Assembly (NCBI RefSeq): GCF_021654575.1
Contig: NZ_AP024488.1
Coordinates: 992,001-1,056,000, forward strand
From: Desulfoluna limicola
GTDB lineage: Bacteria; Desulfobacterota; Desulfobacteria; Desulfobacterales; Desulfolunaceae
Length of the DNA: 64,000 nt
Direction: 5' to 3'
Under the pieces are notes generated by a model that saw only the letters and a program-made list of their open reading frames with translations, did not search any database and was not told the DNA's origin. Made by a program: the position numbers and the translations under genes. Positions 24,741 to 33,690 of the stretch are shown piece after piece; position 1 is the first letter of the stretch; each line of letters starts with the position of its first letter.

Positions 24741-24815
24741 AAGATGGTATGCGGGGTTTCATGGGGAACGTTGCCCCTGAAACGGCGTGGTAACGTATGC
24801 ACAGATGGCGCTGCG

Positions 24816-25291
24816 TTATGCATGCATCAGCTCCTTGGTCAGCCTGCTTGCAGAGCCTGCGTCCGGGGCGTAGATCCCTGCGCCGATTTCATGGGCAAAG
24901 GCCCGGTCCACCAGCGCGCCAGTTTGAAGAAGTCGACGAGATCAGCCATGGTGGATGAACGGCGGCCGCGGTCCATGTCCTGGGTTAAGACGCACCCGTT
25001 GCTGGGCTCCACATGGGTGTGTGGCTGCCCTTTGCCGATGGTGATGCGCTTGACCTCATCACGGCCCCAGAGGTTAAGGGAAGAGGGGGCGCTTTCAATG
25101 GATGATTCCAGAAGGGGTCGGGGGAATTTTACCCGATGCCCGGAAACTTCGGCCCCATTCGATTTAAAGAGGGCCAGGGCCTCTTCGGATTGAAACTCCA
25201 CCCCGGTTGTCTCAAGGACTTCAACTGTTTCTTCGTGGATACGGGACAACTCGGCGTCTCCCACGACCTTGATACGATTTGCCAATGCCAT
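24816..25291 (-). pseudogene. Collapsed mttB-mttC pair: MttB N-terminus joined to corrinoid protein C-terminus
   Basis: From ATG 25291 the frame encodes ~123 residues of an MttB N-terminus (RIHEETVEVLETTGVEFQSE, DLVDFFKLA). At about 24920 the MttB match ends. From there to a TAA at 24816-24818 a different frame encodes 34 residues of a corrinoid protein C-terminus (GALVDRAFAHEIGAGIYAP, then DAGSASRLTKELMHA). The MttB frame itself runs on without homology to 24839. One deletion that removed the end of mttB and most of a following mttC explains this. It is a relic of a second methyltransferase/corrinoid pair. Confidence 0.88.
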
Positions 25292-25326
25292 GATGTGTAT
25301 CTCTTTCCTCTGACGCCCTGGGGTTC

Positions 25327-25363
25327 GTGCGGCAGAAGGGGGGCCTTCTATCTTCTGCCGCAC
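25327..25363 (-). terminator. Hairpin between the BCCT gene and the mttB relic
   Basis: GTGCGGCAGAAG (25327-25338) pairs perfectly with 25352-25363 over 12 bp. There is no strong T-tract. It would follow the BCCT message and may limit read-through into the downstream genes. Confidence 0.5.
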
Positions 25364-25398
25364 GTTGCACGTAATGTTAGGTAGCTGCTCTGGTTATG

Positions 25399-26970
25399 CT
25401 ATGCAGCCTCTTTTTCCGCCTCCTCAAGAATGCGCGGGGGCGGCTGTAGAACAGAGACAGATCGGCTCTCATAGCGATGCAGGTCTTTGATAAAGAAGTA
25501 GCCGGCCCCCAGCATGATGAAGAGCAGGGGGAAGGAGGTAAGCACCGCCACTGCCTGCAGGGGTTTCAACCCGCCGATAAACATGAGGCTGATGGCCGCC
25601 ACGCCGTTGATGACTGACCAGAACATGCGGTTCCAGCGAGCGGGCTCCTTGCCCATGGGGAGCTCCTTGGTGCTGACGGTGGCCAGTACGTAGGAGGCGG
25701 AGTCCAGGGTCGTGGCACAGAAGATGAACATCAGCATGATGAAGAGGGGCAGCATGATTTTGCCCAAGGGGAGGGCGGCGATGAGGGTTGCGATGGTTTG
25801 CGCCGGTCCGCTGGCAGCCATCATGGCGGTCATGGACTCAGCTCCGTTGAGCTCAATGAAAAGGGAGTACCCACCAAAGACGCCGAAGAAGACAGCACAG
25901 CCCAGGGGGCCCCAGACGAGAACGGCCACGGCCATCTCACGCAGGGTGCGGCCTTTGGAAATTTTGGCAAGGAAGACGCTCACGAAAGGGGAGGCGCCAA
26001 GCCACCAGGCCCAGAAGAAAATGGTCCAGCCCTGGGGCCATCCGCTCTGGTTGGCGGTGTCCGTCCAGAGGGACATGCGGACCACGTTCTGGAAGATCAT
26101 GCCGAGGCTGTTGACGAAGGTGTTTAAAATCCAGCTCGTGGGCCCTACAAGAAGTACCGTTGTCATAAGGACAAAGGCGAGGAGCAGATTGACGTTGCTC
26201 AGTATCTTGATGCCTTTTTCCAGGCCGAAGTAGCAGCTGCCGCAAAACATCACGGTCCAGATACACACCACCACGATATCCAGGGTGAGGCTGGTCTGAA
26301 TGTTCAGGAATTTGGCGATGGTGGCCGAGAGCATGGGGGTTCCGAGGCCGAGAACCGTCACCACGTTGCCCAGGATGGCGAACATAATGAGCAGATCCAC
26401 GAAGAGTTTGAAGCCTTCACTTTTCACATGGCCTTCAAAGGCTGCGCCGATACTTAGGCGCTTGGTCTTGCGCTGGTAGTATGCGTAGGCGATGGGTACG
26501 CCAAAGACAGCCGTAAGGGCCCAGGGGACAAATCCCCAGTGGAAGATGCCGTAGCAAGCGGCCCACTCCTGGGCGGCTTTGGACCCCTTTTCAAGGCCGA
26601 AGGGGGGACCCTGCATGTAGTAGATGGGCTCGATAAATGACCAGTAGATAAGGCCGGTGCCGATGCCGCAGCAGAAGAGCATGGCAACCCAGCTGATGTT
26701 GCCGAAATCGGGTTTGGCATCGTCTCCGCCGAGGCGCACGTGGCGGTAGGGGCCAAAGATCAACCAGAGAAAGAAGATCACCGCCGCCACGGCAAAAAGC
26801 ATGAAGGTCCAGCCGAGGGGCCCGGTGAAAAATTTGCGGATGTTTGTCAGGACCGTAAGGGCTTTGTCTTGAAACATCACGATGGGTATACAGGTGACGA
26901 GCGTTATAACCAGTGCCGAGAAAAACAGGACCGGTTCTATCTTGATGGATTCGTCCGTTGGGTGACTCAC
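25399..26970 (-). CDS. BCCT family transporter (betaine/carnitine/choline type)
   Basis: 523 residues and about 12 membrane helices. Family hallmarks include ISWVAMLFCCGIGTGLIYWSF, a segment like the GMG(I/V)G ion/substrate motif of BetP, the aromatic SFIEPIYYMQGPP, GWTIFFWAWWLGASPFVSVF with the tryptophans that box the trimethylammonium group, and FCATTLDSASYVLA. It should carry a quaternary or N-methylated amine across the inner membrane using Na+ or exchange. GTG 26970 is preferred as start because AGGAGG lies 9 bases before it; a Met 10 codons upstream has no such site. It supplies substrate for the adjacent MttB system. Confidence 0.92.
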   Translation of the reverse strand: MSHPTDESIKIEPVLFFSALVITLVTCIPIVMFQDKALTVLTNIRKFFTGPLGWTFMLFAVAAVIFFLWLIFGPYRHVRLGGDDAKPDFGNISWVAMLFCCGIGTGLIYWSFIEPIYYMQGPPFGLEKGSKAAQEWAACYGIFHWGFVPWALTAVFGVPIAYAYYQRKTKRLSIGAAFEGHVKSEGFKLFVDLLIMFAILGNVVTVLGLGTPMLSATIAKFLNIQTSLTLDIVVVCIWTVMFCGSCYFGLEKGIKILSNVNLLLAFVLMTTVLLVGPTSWILNTFVNSLGMIFQNVVRMSLWTDTANQSGWPQGWTIFFWAWWLGASPFVSVFLAKISKGRTLREMAVAVLVWGPLGCAVFFGVFGGYSLFIELNGAESMTAMMAASGPAQTIATLIAALPLGKIMLPLFIMLMFIFCATTLDSASYVLATVSTKELPMGKEPARWNRMFWSVINGVAAISLMFIGGLKPLQAVAVLTSFPLLFIMLGAGYFFIKDLHRYESRSVSVLQPPPRILEEAEKEAA

Positions 26971-27309
26971 TGTGTCAATCCTCCTATGTTGGTTGAACAT
27001 CTTGCCTGACCGCCTGCGGGGTCGGGATTTTGCTACCGACCATGAAACATCACCGTTGATGCCATGTGAGCATGCGTTCAGGAACGAGATGACGGGCTTT
27101 CGGCTCTGTTTCTTTTTCTCCGGGTGCCTGTGCGTGTTCATGAAACCAGGGAAAAGAGACAGCTGCCGCCGCCATTGACCTGAATGAACCTGTCGGGTTC
27201 ATGTTGAGTGGCGGGTCAAGGTTGGCCAGCCACGTGATAAGCCCTGCGACCTGATGAGGGGCAGTGCCCCTCACCATGGTCTGTTTGTTCATATTGCTCA
27301 GTAGGGAGC

Positions 27310-27325
27310 TGCATGGAACGTGCCA
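27310..27325 (-). promoter_or_regulatory. Sigma-54-type promoter upstream of the BCCT gene
   Basis: Minus-strand TGGCACGTTCCATGCA matches TGGCACG-N4-TTGCW at all positions but one, with exact GG/GC spacing. It points toward the BCCT gene, leaving a leader of about 330 nt. With the site at 19424 it suggests that the island is a sigma-54 regulon. Confidence 0.78.
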
Positions 27326-27580
27326 CGTGTGGCAGAGAAGAGGCATTTGTATGATTTCAAAATTAGAAAACCTTGACCGGCGGTGCTTTTGCCTCATGAA
27401 GGCAAAAGTCGCTCATGATAGGATCATTCAAAACAGGGGGTTATGGGGGTGTGGTTTGATCGGGGTGTGTTGGAGTTTTTCAAAAACTTAGAAGATATGC
27501 CACTTGGGTTTGGGGCTTGGAAAGATAGATGAGAGGTTAAAGTGTCGGCAGGGAAGTTTCAAAAGGGTGGGGGTGTAGTA

Positions 27581-27616
27581 AATCCCGAAAGTGTTGAGGT
27601 GTTGCGGTTCGGGATT
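27581..27616. promoter_or_regulatory. 9-bp inverted repeat upstream of the sigma-54 promoter
   Basis: AATCCCGAA (27581-27589) and TTCGGGATT (27608-27616) are perfect complements separated by 18 bases, about 255-300 bases upstream of the -24/-12 element. The position suits an enhancer bound by the adjacent response regulator; it could also be a weak 3' structure after that regulator gene. Confidence 0.4.
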
Positions 27617-27776
27617 CACTTGCAGAAGGGGCGGGTATCAGGGCTCACGCAAGCATGAAATGTACAATGTTTGATCTCTGGGGTGTTTGATAACCGGTTT
27701 ATTCTTTTCGTTGAAAAGCGTCAACGAGAAGACGGCCAACACCGTTCAACTGTATAATTATTTTTTGCCCGAGGCC

Positions 27777-29168
27777 TCAGGCGTCCGGGAGGATTTTTTT
27801 ACGCTGGTACCTGAAGGTGTGGTGATTCAGGTTCAGAAGCCGGGCCGCTTTGGATTCATTGCCCTTGGCGATGCGAAGGGCCTCTTTGAAGTAGAAGGTC
27901 TCCATGGCCACACGCACCTCCTGGATGTCAATGCCCGTGGGGGGAAGGGGCGCAAAACCGGTGGCTCCGTTCTCCATCACTTCACCGCGCCTGACATCTT
28001 CCAGCCCCAGGTCCTCCACGGTGAGGCGTTCGCCCCGGGCTGTGAGAACGCCCCTTTCCATCATGTTTCTCAGCTCGCGGACGTTGCCGCTCCAGCTGTA
28101 GATGAGGAGCCTCTTTTCGGCCTCGTCCGTCATGCCAAGGATTGGTTTATTAAATTTCTCTGCAAAGGTGTGCATAAAGTAGTTTGCCAGAATCAGCGTG
28201 TCGTCCCGGCGCTCGTTTAACGACGGGACGTTGATTTTGATCACTCCGAGGCGGAAATAGAGGTCTTTGCGGAAGGTCTCTTCCAGGATCATCTTGTCCA
28301 GGTCACGGTTGGTTGCCGAAACGATGCGAGTTTGTACCTTGCGCTTTTGGGTGCTGCCCACTTTATAGAACTCGCCCTCTTCTAAAAAGCGCAGGAGCTT
28401 GGCCTGGGTATCAAGTCCCATATCTCCCACCTCGTCTAAAAATAGCGTCCCCCCTTCCGCCGCTTCGATGAGGCCTGTCTTGCCGGAGGTGCTGGCACCG
28501 CTGAAGGCCCCTTTCTCATAACCAAAGAGTTCGCTTTCGATGAGCTCTTTGTGAATGGCCGCACAGTTCACCGTCACAAAGGGGCCTTGGAAATTAGGGC
28601 TTCGGTAGTGGATGGTGCTGGCGATGAGTTCTTTGCCTGTTCCCGTTTCCCCCAGAATCAGCACCGGCGTGTCAGGGCTCTTGGCAACCATGGAGATAAA
28701 GGCCATCACGTCGTGGATGGCGTTGCTCTCTCCGATAAAGCACGGGGTGGTCTCGGTGAGTTGACGCTCCTGAAGGGCTCTCACCTCTTTTCTGAGGCGG
28801 ATGGTTTCAAGGGCGTTTTTAATGGTGTTCTCAAGTTCCTCCATATGGATGGGTTTGATGATGTAATCGTAAGCCCCCCTTTTCATACAAGTGATCACCG
28901 AGTTGATGTCCTCGTAGGCGGTGATCATAATGACGAGCACTTCGGGGTGAATCTCTTTGATTCGGCCAAGGGCCTCCATTCCGGTCATGCCGGGAAGGCC
29001 GATATCCATCAGGATCAGGTCGGGAGGGGCTTCGGCCACCTTTTCGATGGCCGATTCGGCATCGGCAAAGGTTGTCAGGGTGTAGCAATCCGAAAGGGCA
29101 AGGGCGATGCCCTCACGGATGGTCTCTTCATCATCTACGACATAGACTTGATAATCGAGTGGCATCAT
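27777..29168 (-). CDS. Sigma-54-dependent response regulator (NtrC family)
   Basis: 463 residues: receiver domain (1-125; VVDDEE, phosphoacceptor Asp in LILMDIGLPGMTG), AAA+ domain (~150-375; Walker A GETGTGKE, FELFGYEKGAFSGAS with GAFSGA in place of the usual GAFTGA loop, Walker B GGTLFLDEVGD), and a Fis-type helix-turn-helix (KGNESKAARLLNLNHHTFRY). Such proteins activate sigma-54 promoters when phosphorylated. Its partner kinase is encoded 124 bases upstream on the same strand. Likely targets are the -24/-12 promoters at 27310 and 19424. Two Met codons are adjacent at the start; the ribosome site is weak. Confidence 0.92.
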   Translation of the reverse strand: MMPLDYQVYVVDDEETIREGIALALSDCYTLTTFADAESAIEKVAEAPPDLILMDIGLPGMTGMEALGRIKEIHPEVLVIMITAYEDINSVITCMKRGAYDYIIKPIHMEELENTIKNALETIRLRKEVRALQERQLTETTPCFIGESNAIHDVMAFISMVAKSPDTPVLILGETGTGKELIASTIHYRSPNFQGPFVTVNCAAIHKELIESELFGYEKGAFSGASTSGKTGLIEAAEGGTLFLDEVGDMGLDTQAKLLRFLEEGEFYKVGSTQKRKVQTRIVSATNRDLDKMILEETFRKDLYFRLGVIKINVPSLNERRDDTLILANYFMHTFAEKFNKPILGMTDEAEKRLLIYSWSGNVRELRNMMERGVLTARGERLTVEDLGLEDVRRGEVMENGATGFAPLPPTGIDIQEVRVAMETFYFKEALRIAKGNESKAARLLNLNHHTFRYQRKKILPDA

Positions 29169-29292
29169 TGTCTTGGTTTCATCCTTGAAAAATTGGAATA
29201 GGAGAAGATTAACCCGGATATATCACGAATATGGTGTTGCTTTGATCTGATTGTTTTCTCATGAAATACCCGGGTTGAGTCAGCGTCTCCCG

Positions 29293-31824
29293 TTATGAGG
29301 GCTCCTCCGGGGGGCTCCCCGCCGGGATGGTCACCACAAAGCGGGTGCCCCCATCGGGGGGATCTTCCACGCGGATGCTCCCCCCATGATCTGTGACAAT
29401 GCGGTGGCAGAGGGAAAGGCCGATGCCGGTGCTGTTGTTTTTTGTTGTAAAAAAGGGCTCGAAGATGCGATCTCTCACCTCCCGGGGGACACCGGGACCG
29501 GTGTCGGATACGGTTATGGCAAGGGCATCTGCTTCCAGGTGCGTGCCCACAGAGATGCGTTTTTTCCAGGGCCATGCCTCCATGGCTGCGGCTGCATTTG
29601 CCATGAGGTTCAAGACCACCTCCTCAATGAGGTGGGGCTCGGCATGGCAGTCGGGGAGACCGTTTTCCAGATTTTGTTCCACCTGAATGTTTTTTGTGGT
29701 GAGGGTCATCATGGAGAGGGCCAGGGCTTCCCGTATCGGTTTGTTGATGCGGGTGGGCACCATGCGGGGCTCGCACGGCTTGGAGAAGTCCATCACCCGG
29801 CGAATCACCGATTCTATCTTGCCTGAGGCGGATTTAATTTGACGGAACACCGGGTCCATCTGCTCCATGGAACAATTCGATTTTATCTTCTTCTCCAGTG
29901 CGCTGACGTAGATGTTGATGCCGGAAAGGGGGTTTCGAATCTCATGGGCGATGCCTGCGGAGACCAGCCCCAGGGAGGCCATCTTGTCCTGGGCGATGAG
30001 GCGTCGTTCCAGCTCTTTGGCCTGGGTGATGTCCATGCTGTTGATGAGGGTCGCCTTTTCCCCCTGAAACTCGATGGGATTGGCCCTGCAGCTGACCCAG
30101 GTGAGCCGGTTCGGTTCTTCACCGGGTGGGGTAAAGCGGAATTCGCATTCATAGCGCCCGGGGCGTGCTTGAAGGACCGCCTCGTGGAATTGTTGCACGG
30201 ACGCCACATCATCGGGGTGAATGCTGTCGAATGCATCGGTGTGAAAGAGACTCAGAAGTCCCATGATGCGCTGCTGCTCGGGGTTTCGGTAGACCACGGC
30301 CCCCTTTTGGATGATGGAGATGCCGGCCAGGGAGTGCTCCACCAGATCCCGAAATCGCTTTTCGCTCATTTTGAGGGCCTCTTCGGCCCGTCTTCGCTGA
30401 ACCATGCGCCACATTCCGGTCATGAGAAGGGTCACCTGACGTACATCCGCGTCGTCATACGGGAGCGGCTTGTTGCCCATGCCCACAATAACCACCACCT
30501 CACCCATGCGCACCACGGGCACGTTCATGTACCTGAAAATGGGTCCCATGCTGTCCGGCACGCCAGCCATGTCCGGGTTGGTTTCAGGGTAGTGGTTGGA
30601 GATGACCGGTGACTTGGTGGCAAGGGCCTCTTGCCAGAAACCACGGTACTCCCAGGGAAACCCTTCGGGGGTTCTGCTCGCGTTCCAGTTCCGGTCGATG
30701 GTGGGGTGACATGAACTCAGGGTGACGAACCATCCCGTGCTGTCGGTAAAGGCGAGGTAGCCGAAGCGGCTTCGGGTGAGCTTCACCGCCTCCTGCAAGG
30801 CAAAGGTGATGATCTCGTCCAGGGAGGCGTCGTTCATCTGGTTGAGCCGAAGCAGTGCCTCCAGGTTCTTTTCGTTGATTCGCAGCTCTTCCGTTCTCTG
30901 GGCGACTTGCCTTTTTAACGTCTGATTGATGGCGATGACAGCGGCCATGACCACGATTACCACAATGAGTATGGAAACCATCACCGACCAGAAGGTGGAA
31001 TTCAGGTAAAAAGGGGTCTGTTCAAGGCGGACCCACTTATTGTAGAGGTCGGCCCGTTCCTCGTCGGTGATGAGGGCCAGTCCCTTTTCCATGATGCGCC
31101 CCAGGATAGGCCAGTCGTTACGGGTTCCGATACTCAGTTTTACTTTGAAGTCGATGGTCCCGGCGAGCCTCAGGTTGGTGATCTGCTGCTGTTCGATGAC
31201 CGTCAGGGCGTTGGGAACCTCCATGATCATGGCGTCCAGTTCACCAAAAGAGACCATGCGCATGCCCTGTAACCCGCTTGATACCGGGACAAGATTCAAG
31301 TCGGGGTAGGTCCCCTTGAGGTATTGATAGACCGCATATCCTGCCGGTGCCCCGATTCGCATTCCCTGCATTTTCTCAAGGGTCAACACGCCTCGAACGG
31401 TTTTTTTAACGATGATGGTGTTGCTCAGGGTCAGATGCGGAGGCGCCCAGTCCAGGTAGGCCTCCCGTTCACGGGTGCGATGGGCGGCACTGATGACGTC
31501 CACCTCGCGGCTGCTTGCCAGGGTGAGGACGTTCTCCCAGGTGTCGATGCGGATGATCTTGAAGGTAAAGCCAAGGCGTTTTTCAATGAGGTGCATGTAG
31601 TCGGCCACCAGACCCACGTAGTCTCCGGACTCATTGAAAAACTCCAGGGGCTCCCAGTTGGGGGAGGGGCCAAGGCGAATCTGTCCGCTGTGGGCATCGA
31701 GCCAGGCACGCTCGTCCGGTGTGAGGGGGTCTTTTCCGGCGGCTGTGGCAACAGACGAGGAGAAGAGAATCACCCAAATCAGGGGAAGGAAAAAAGAAAG
31801 CCTTGTGAAATGTGGTTGCCGCAC
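29293..31824 (-). CDS. Sensor histidine kinase with periplasmic SBP_bac_3 domain (SBP-TM-GAF-PAS-HisKA-HATPase)
   Basis: 843 residues. Signal peptide (to about 29), amino-acid-type solute-binding domain (~35-265; RLGPSPNWEPLEFFNESGDY, DVISAAHRTREREAYLDWAP), membrane helix about 280-305, GAF (~330-470), PAS (~485-610), HisKA with SAGIAHEIRNPLSGI, HATPase with NLMANAAAAME, DTGPGVP and STGIGLSLCHRI. Predicted to sense a small amine or amino-acid-like ligand in the periplasm and phosphorylate the regulator encoded just downstream. The start is GTG with AGGA upstream. Given the neighbouring genes, the ligand is probably the substrate of the MttB/BCCT system. Confidence 0.9.
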   Translation of the reverse strand: MRQPHFTRLSFFLPLIWVILFSSSVATAAGKDPLTPDERAWLDAHSGQIRLGPSPNWEPLEFFNESGDYVGLVADYMHLIEKRLGFTFKIIRIDTWENVLTLASSREVDVISAAHRTREREAYLDWAPPHLTLSNTIIVKKTVRGVLTLEKMQGMRIGAPAGYAVYQYLKGTYPDLNLVPVSSGLQGMRMVSFGELDAMIMEVPNALTVIEQQQITNLRLAGTIDFKVKLSIGTRNDWPILGRIMEKGLALITDEERADLYNKWVRLEQTPFYLNSTFWSVMVSILIVVIVVMAAVIAINQTLKRQVAQRTEELRINEKNLEALLRLNQMNDASLDEIITFALQEAVKLTRSRFGYLAFTDSTGWFVTLSSCHPTIDRNWNASRTPEGFPWEYRGFWQEALATKSPVISNHYPETNPDMAGVPDSMGPIFRYMNVPVVRMGEVVVIVGMGNKPLPYDDADVRQVTLLMTGMWRMVQRRRAEEALKMSEKRFRDLVEHSLAGISIIQKGAVVYRNPEQQRIMGLLSLFHTDAFDSIHPDDVASVQQFHEAVLQARPGRYECEFRFTPPGEEPNRLTWVSCRANPIEFQGEKATLINSMDITQAKELERRLIAQDKMASLGLVSAGIAHEIRNPLSGINIYVSALEKKIKSNCSMEQMDPVFRQIKSASGKIESVIRRVMDFSKPCEPRMVPTRINKPIREALALSMMTLTTKNIQVEQNLENGLPDCHAEPHLIEEVVLNLMANAAAAMEAWPWKKRISVGTHLEADALAITVSDTGPGVPREVRDRIFEPFFTTKNNSTGIGLSLCHRIVTDHGGSIRVEDPPDGGTRFVVTIPAGSPPEEPS

Positions 31825-31999
31825 GGTTCATCCTATTGATGAGGGTTCAGGCGCTGAAAATCAATGCCGCCTGTCAGAGAGGTCTTGAGGCCCTCTCTTT
31901 TTACGTGTCTATCCAAGCACTCATGTACAGTGGCATACCTGACACTGTATGACAGGTTGCCTCCCCACTGCAAGTCGACAACACCGGGTTCGTGAATGC

Positions 32000-32302
32000 T
32001 CAGCCCTTGGCCGCCGAAGTTATTTCGGTGAAAATCAACTTCAAATGGAGAAGGCATACACACATGGATCCCCGGTCACTCGCTCGTTCAGTGGTCGTCA
32101 TGCCACTTCGGCGAAAGCCTGATCCAAATTTCCAAGTAACCCTGACCGCCGGGTCCGGGCTGTTCAGGCACAGGGGCAGGCTTGCGCCGGCCTCCTCCTG
32201 TTGTTTCACACCTGCTGTGATGTCGTTTGTATCCTGATTGGCAACAGCCGCCGTCACTTTTTTCAAGGTGGTGTTGATTCGCTCTCCGATGACTGTAGAC
32301 AT
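32000..32302 (-). pseudogene. Remnant of a methyltetrahydrofolate:corrinoid methyltransferase (MtgA/AcsE-like)
   Basis: A 100-codon frame from ATG 32302 opens with MSTVIGERINTTLKKV, AAVANQDTND and KQQEEAGA, the N-terminal pterin-binding pattern of MtgA/AcsE-type enzymes. It then jumps directly to LPLCLNSPDPAV, which in intact enzymes lies some 45-50 residues further on, so there is an internal deletion. After about residue 53 (32144) homology stops and the frame runs into repeat-like DNA (CATGGATCCCCGGTCA). Intact proteins are ~265-320 residues. This would have been the acceptor-side methyltransferase for the demethylation island. Confidence 0.78.
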
Positions 32303-32912
32303 TAGAATCACTCTCCCTGCGGGTTGCCTGTCTCTGAAAAGGTGCCCCGAAATAGGTGATTCCCGGTTGAGTCCAACGCACCGACAAACATGTCTGTGGT
32401 CCCACAACACTGACAATGCACAACGCATACCAACATGGCCAGGGGGCCACTCGTCATGACCCTTTGCGAACACCCGGACGAGATCAAGATTGTAGCCAAT
32501 TCCGCCCGTCCTTGGCATCCGCCGCAGAAGAGATTGTCCTGAACCTGCAACGCTGGGGGCTTTCATATTCCCGAAACCGGCCTCTCAGACGGTGATTTGC
32601 TTTGGAATATTGCTGGCCTCACTGAGAGAATCTTCTAAAAAGTCGCAAATCTTCTGCTTTGTTCCTAGGACGTCCGGGTTTCGGTGGGGCAATCGAATCT
32701 CCATAAAAATGCCTCTGACGGCCCTCCCGGGTGGCAGGTGTTTGAAAAGTTGGAGAAACAGGTTTTGTTGGAGAGGCCCCGCCTTTTCATGGATTCCAGG
32801 CTCTTAATGGTCGCAGGGTGGCTGGAACTCTCTATTTTAAGGTGTTACGACAGGTTCTATCTGTTCGGAGCATGGCTGCGAATAAGGGAACATGAAATTG
32901 CTTTATAGAAGG
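32303..32912. other. Intergenic region with degenerate repeat
   Basis: No credible gene. A degenerate B-end of the CCGGCGG family (CCTCTGACGGCCCTCCCGGG, GTTTGAAAAGTTGGAGAAAC) lies at 32704-32775. The left side carries the short leader of the mtgA-like remnant. Confidence 0.4.
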
Positions 32913-32939
32913 TTGACACCGATTGCTTCCATGTATACC
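32913..32939 (+). promoter_or_regulatory. Promoter of the TetR-family gene
   Basis: TTGACA (32913-32918), a 15-base spacer and TATACC (32934-32939). The TetR operator at 32955 begins 15 bases after the -10, where a bound repressor would block initiation. Confidence 0.55.
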
Positions 32940-32954
32940 TTACCTTCAACGAGA

Positions 32955-32968
32955 GACCGACCGGTCTG
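32955..32968. promoter_or_regulatory. TetR/NemR-type operator 1
   Basis: AGACCGACCGGTCT, an inverted repeat AGACC-N4-GGTCT within GAGACCGACCGGTCTGTC, lying between the promoter and start of the regulator gene. The reverse complement of operator 2 (34140) matches it at 16 of 18 bases. AGACC-N4-GGTCT is the core of the E. coli NemR box. Confidence 0.8.
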
Positions 32969-32996
32969 TCCTGATGTTAAATTGAACAGGTGACCC

Positions 32997-33578
32997 ATGA
33001 CACTGAAAGACAAAATCATCCATGCCTCCCTCAGGCTCTTTTCCACCAATGGATTTATGAGCACCTCCATCTCCGATGTCATGGCTGCGGCCGGTGCATC
33101 CAAGGGCGGGCTCTACAATCACTTCAAAAGCAAGGACCAGCTCTTTTACGCGGCGTTGAGCGAGGCCCGGCACATCTGGCGGGAGAAGAACCTCGACGGC
33201 CTGGATGACCTGGATGATCCGGTGGAGAAGGTGATCCACCTGTTCGAAAACTATCAGCACCGGTACTTAACAGCCAAAGACCTTCCGGGGGGCTGTATTT
33301 TTGTGAACCTTGCCGTGGAACTGAACGATCAGCGACCGGACCTGGCGGCCGAGGTGAACGAAGGCTTTGTCGGGCTAAAGACCATGGTGAAACGATGGCT
33401 GGATGCGGCCCGAAATGATGGGAGGATCAAGGCTTCTGTGGAGACCCAGTCCGTGACGGACATGATTGTCTCCGGGCTCCTTGGGGCCTGCGTCATGTAC
33501 ACCTCGGACAAATCGGAAGAGAACCTGAACGCCACCATCGGGACCCTTGTGGGCTATATTGACGGGCTCCGGGCGTAG
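32997..33578 (+). CDS. TetR-family repressor, NemR-like
   Basis: 193 residues. N-terminal helix-turn-helix (SISDVMAAAGASKGGLYNHF) and an all-alpha ligand domain. The segment LPGGCIFVNLAVELNDQ places a single Cys (C100) where NemR-type electrophile sensors carry their reactive Cys106. NemR derepresses on modification by quinones, aldehydes or maleimides. Its likely targets are itself (operator at 32955) and the reductase at 34175 (operator at 34140). Whether it senses electrophiles or an acyl-CoA is inference. The ATG is preceded only by AGGTG. Confidence 0.85.
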   Translation: MTLKDKIIHASLRLFSTNGFMSTSISDVMAAAGASKGGLYNHFKSKDQLFYAALSEARHIWREKNLDGLDDLDDPVEKVIHLFENYQHRYLTAKDLPGGCIFVNLAVELNDQRPDLAAEVNEGFVGLKTMVKRWLDAARNDGRIKASVETQSVTDMIVSGLLGACVMYTSDKSEENLNATIGTLVGYIDGLRA

Positions 33579-33591
33579 CGGGGCTGCAAAA

Positions 33592-33690
33592 TCAGCCTCC
33601 GGCGGCGAGGTGAGCCACCTCGAAAGCTGATAGCCATGGCGATTTACCCCTCGTGCCTCAGGGCAAATCGCCATGGCGTTCCCGTGGGCT
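33592..33690. repeat. CCGGCGG-family element, partial
   Basis: CAGCCTCCGGCGGCGAGGTG, GCCACCTCGAAAGCTGATAG and TTTACCCCTCGTGCCTCAGG: A-end and middle only. The CGAGGTGAGCCACCTCG palindrome is kept by compensating changes relative to CAAGGTG...CACCTTG in other copies. Confidence 0.7.

Noticed and set aside
32308..32550. Small Cys-rich minus-strand frame (80 codons, nine cysteines)
   Set aside because: No recognisable ribosome site, starts at a TTG, and overlaps another open frame leading into the mtgA-like remnant. Cysteine spacing fits no known motif; probably decayed DNA.
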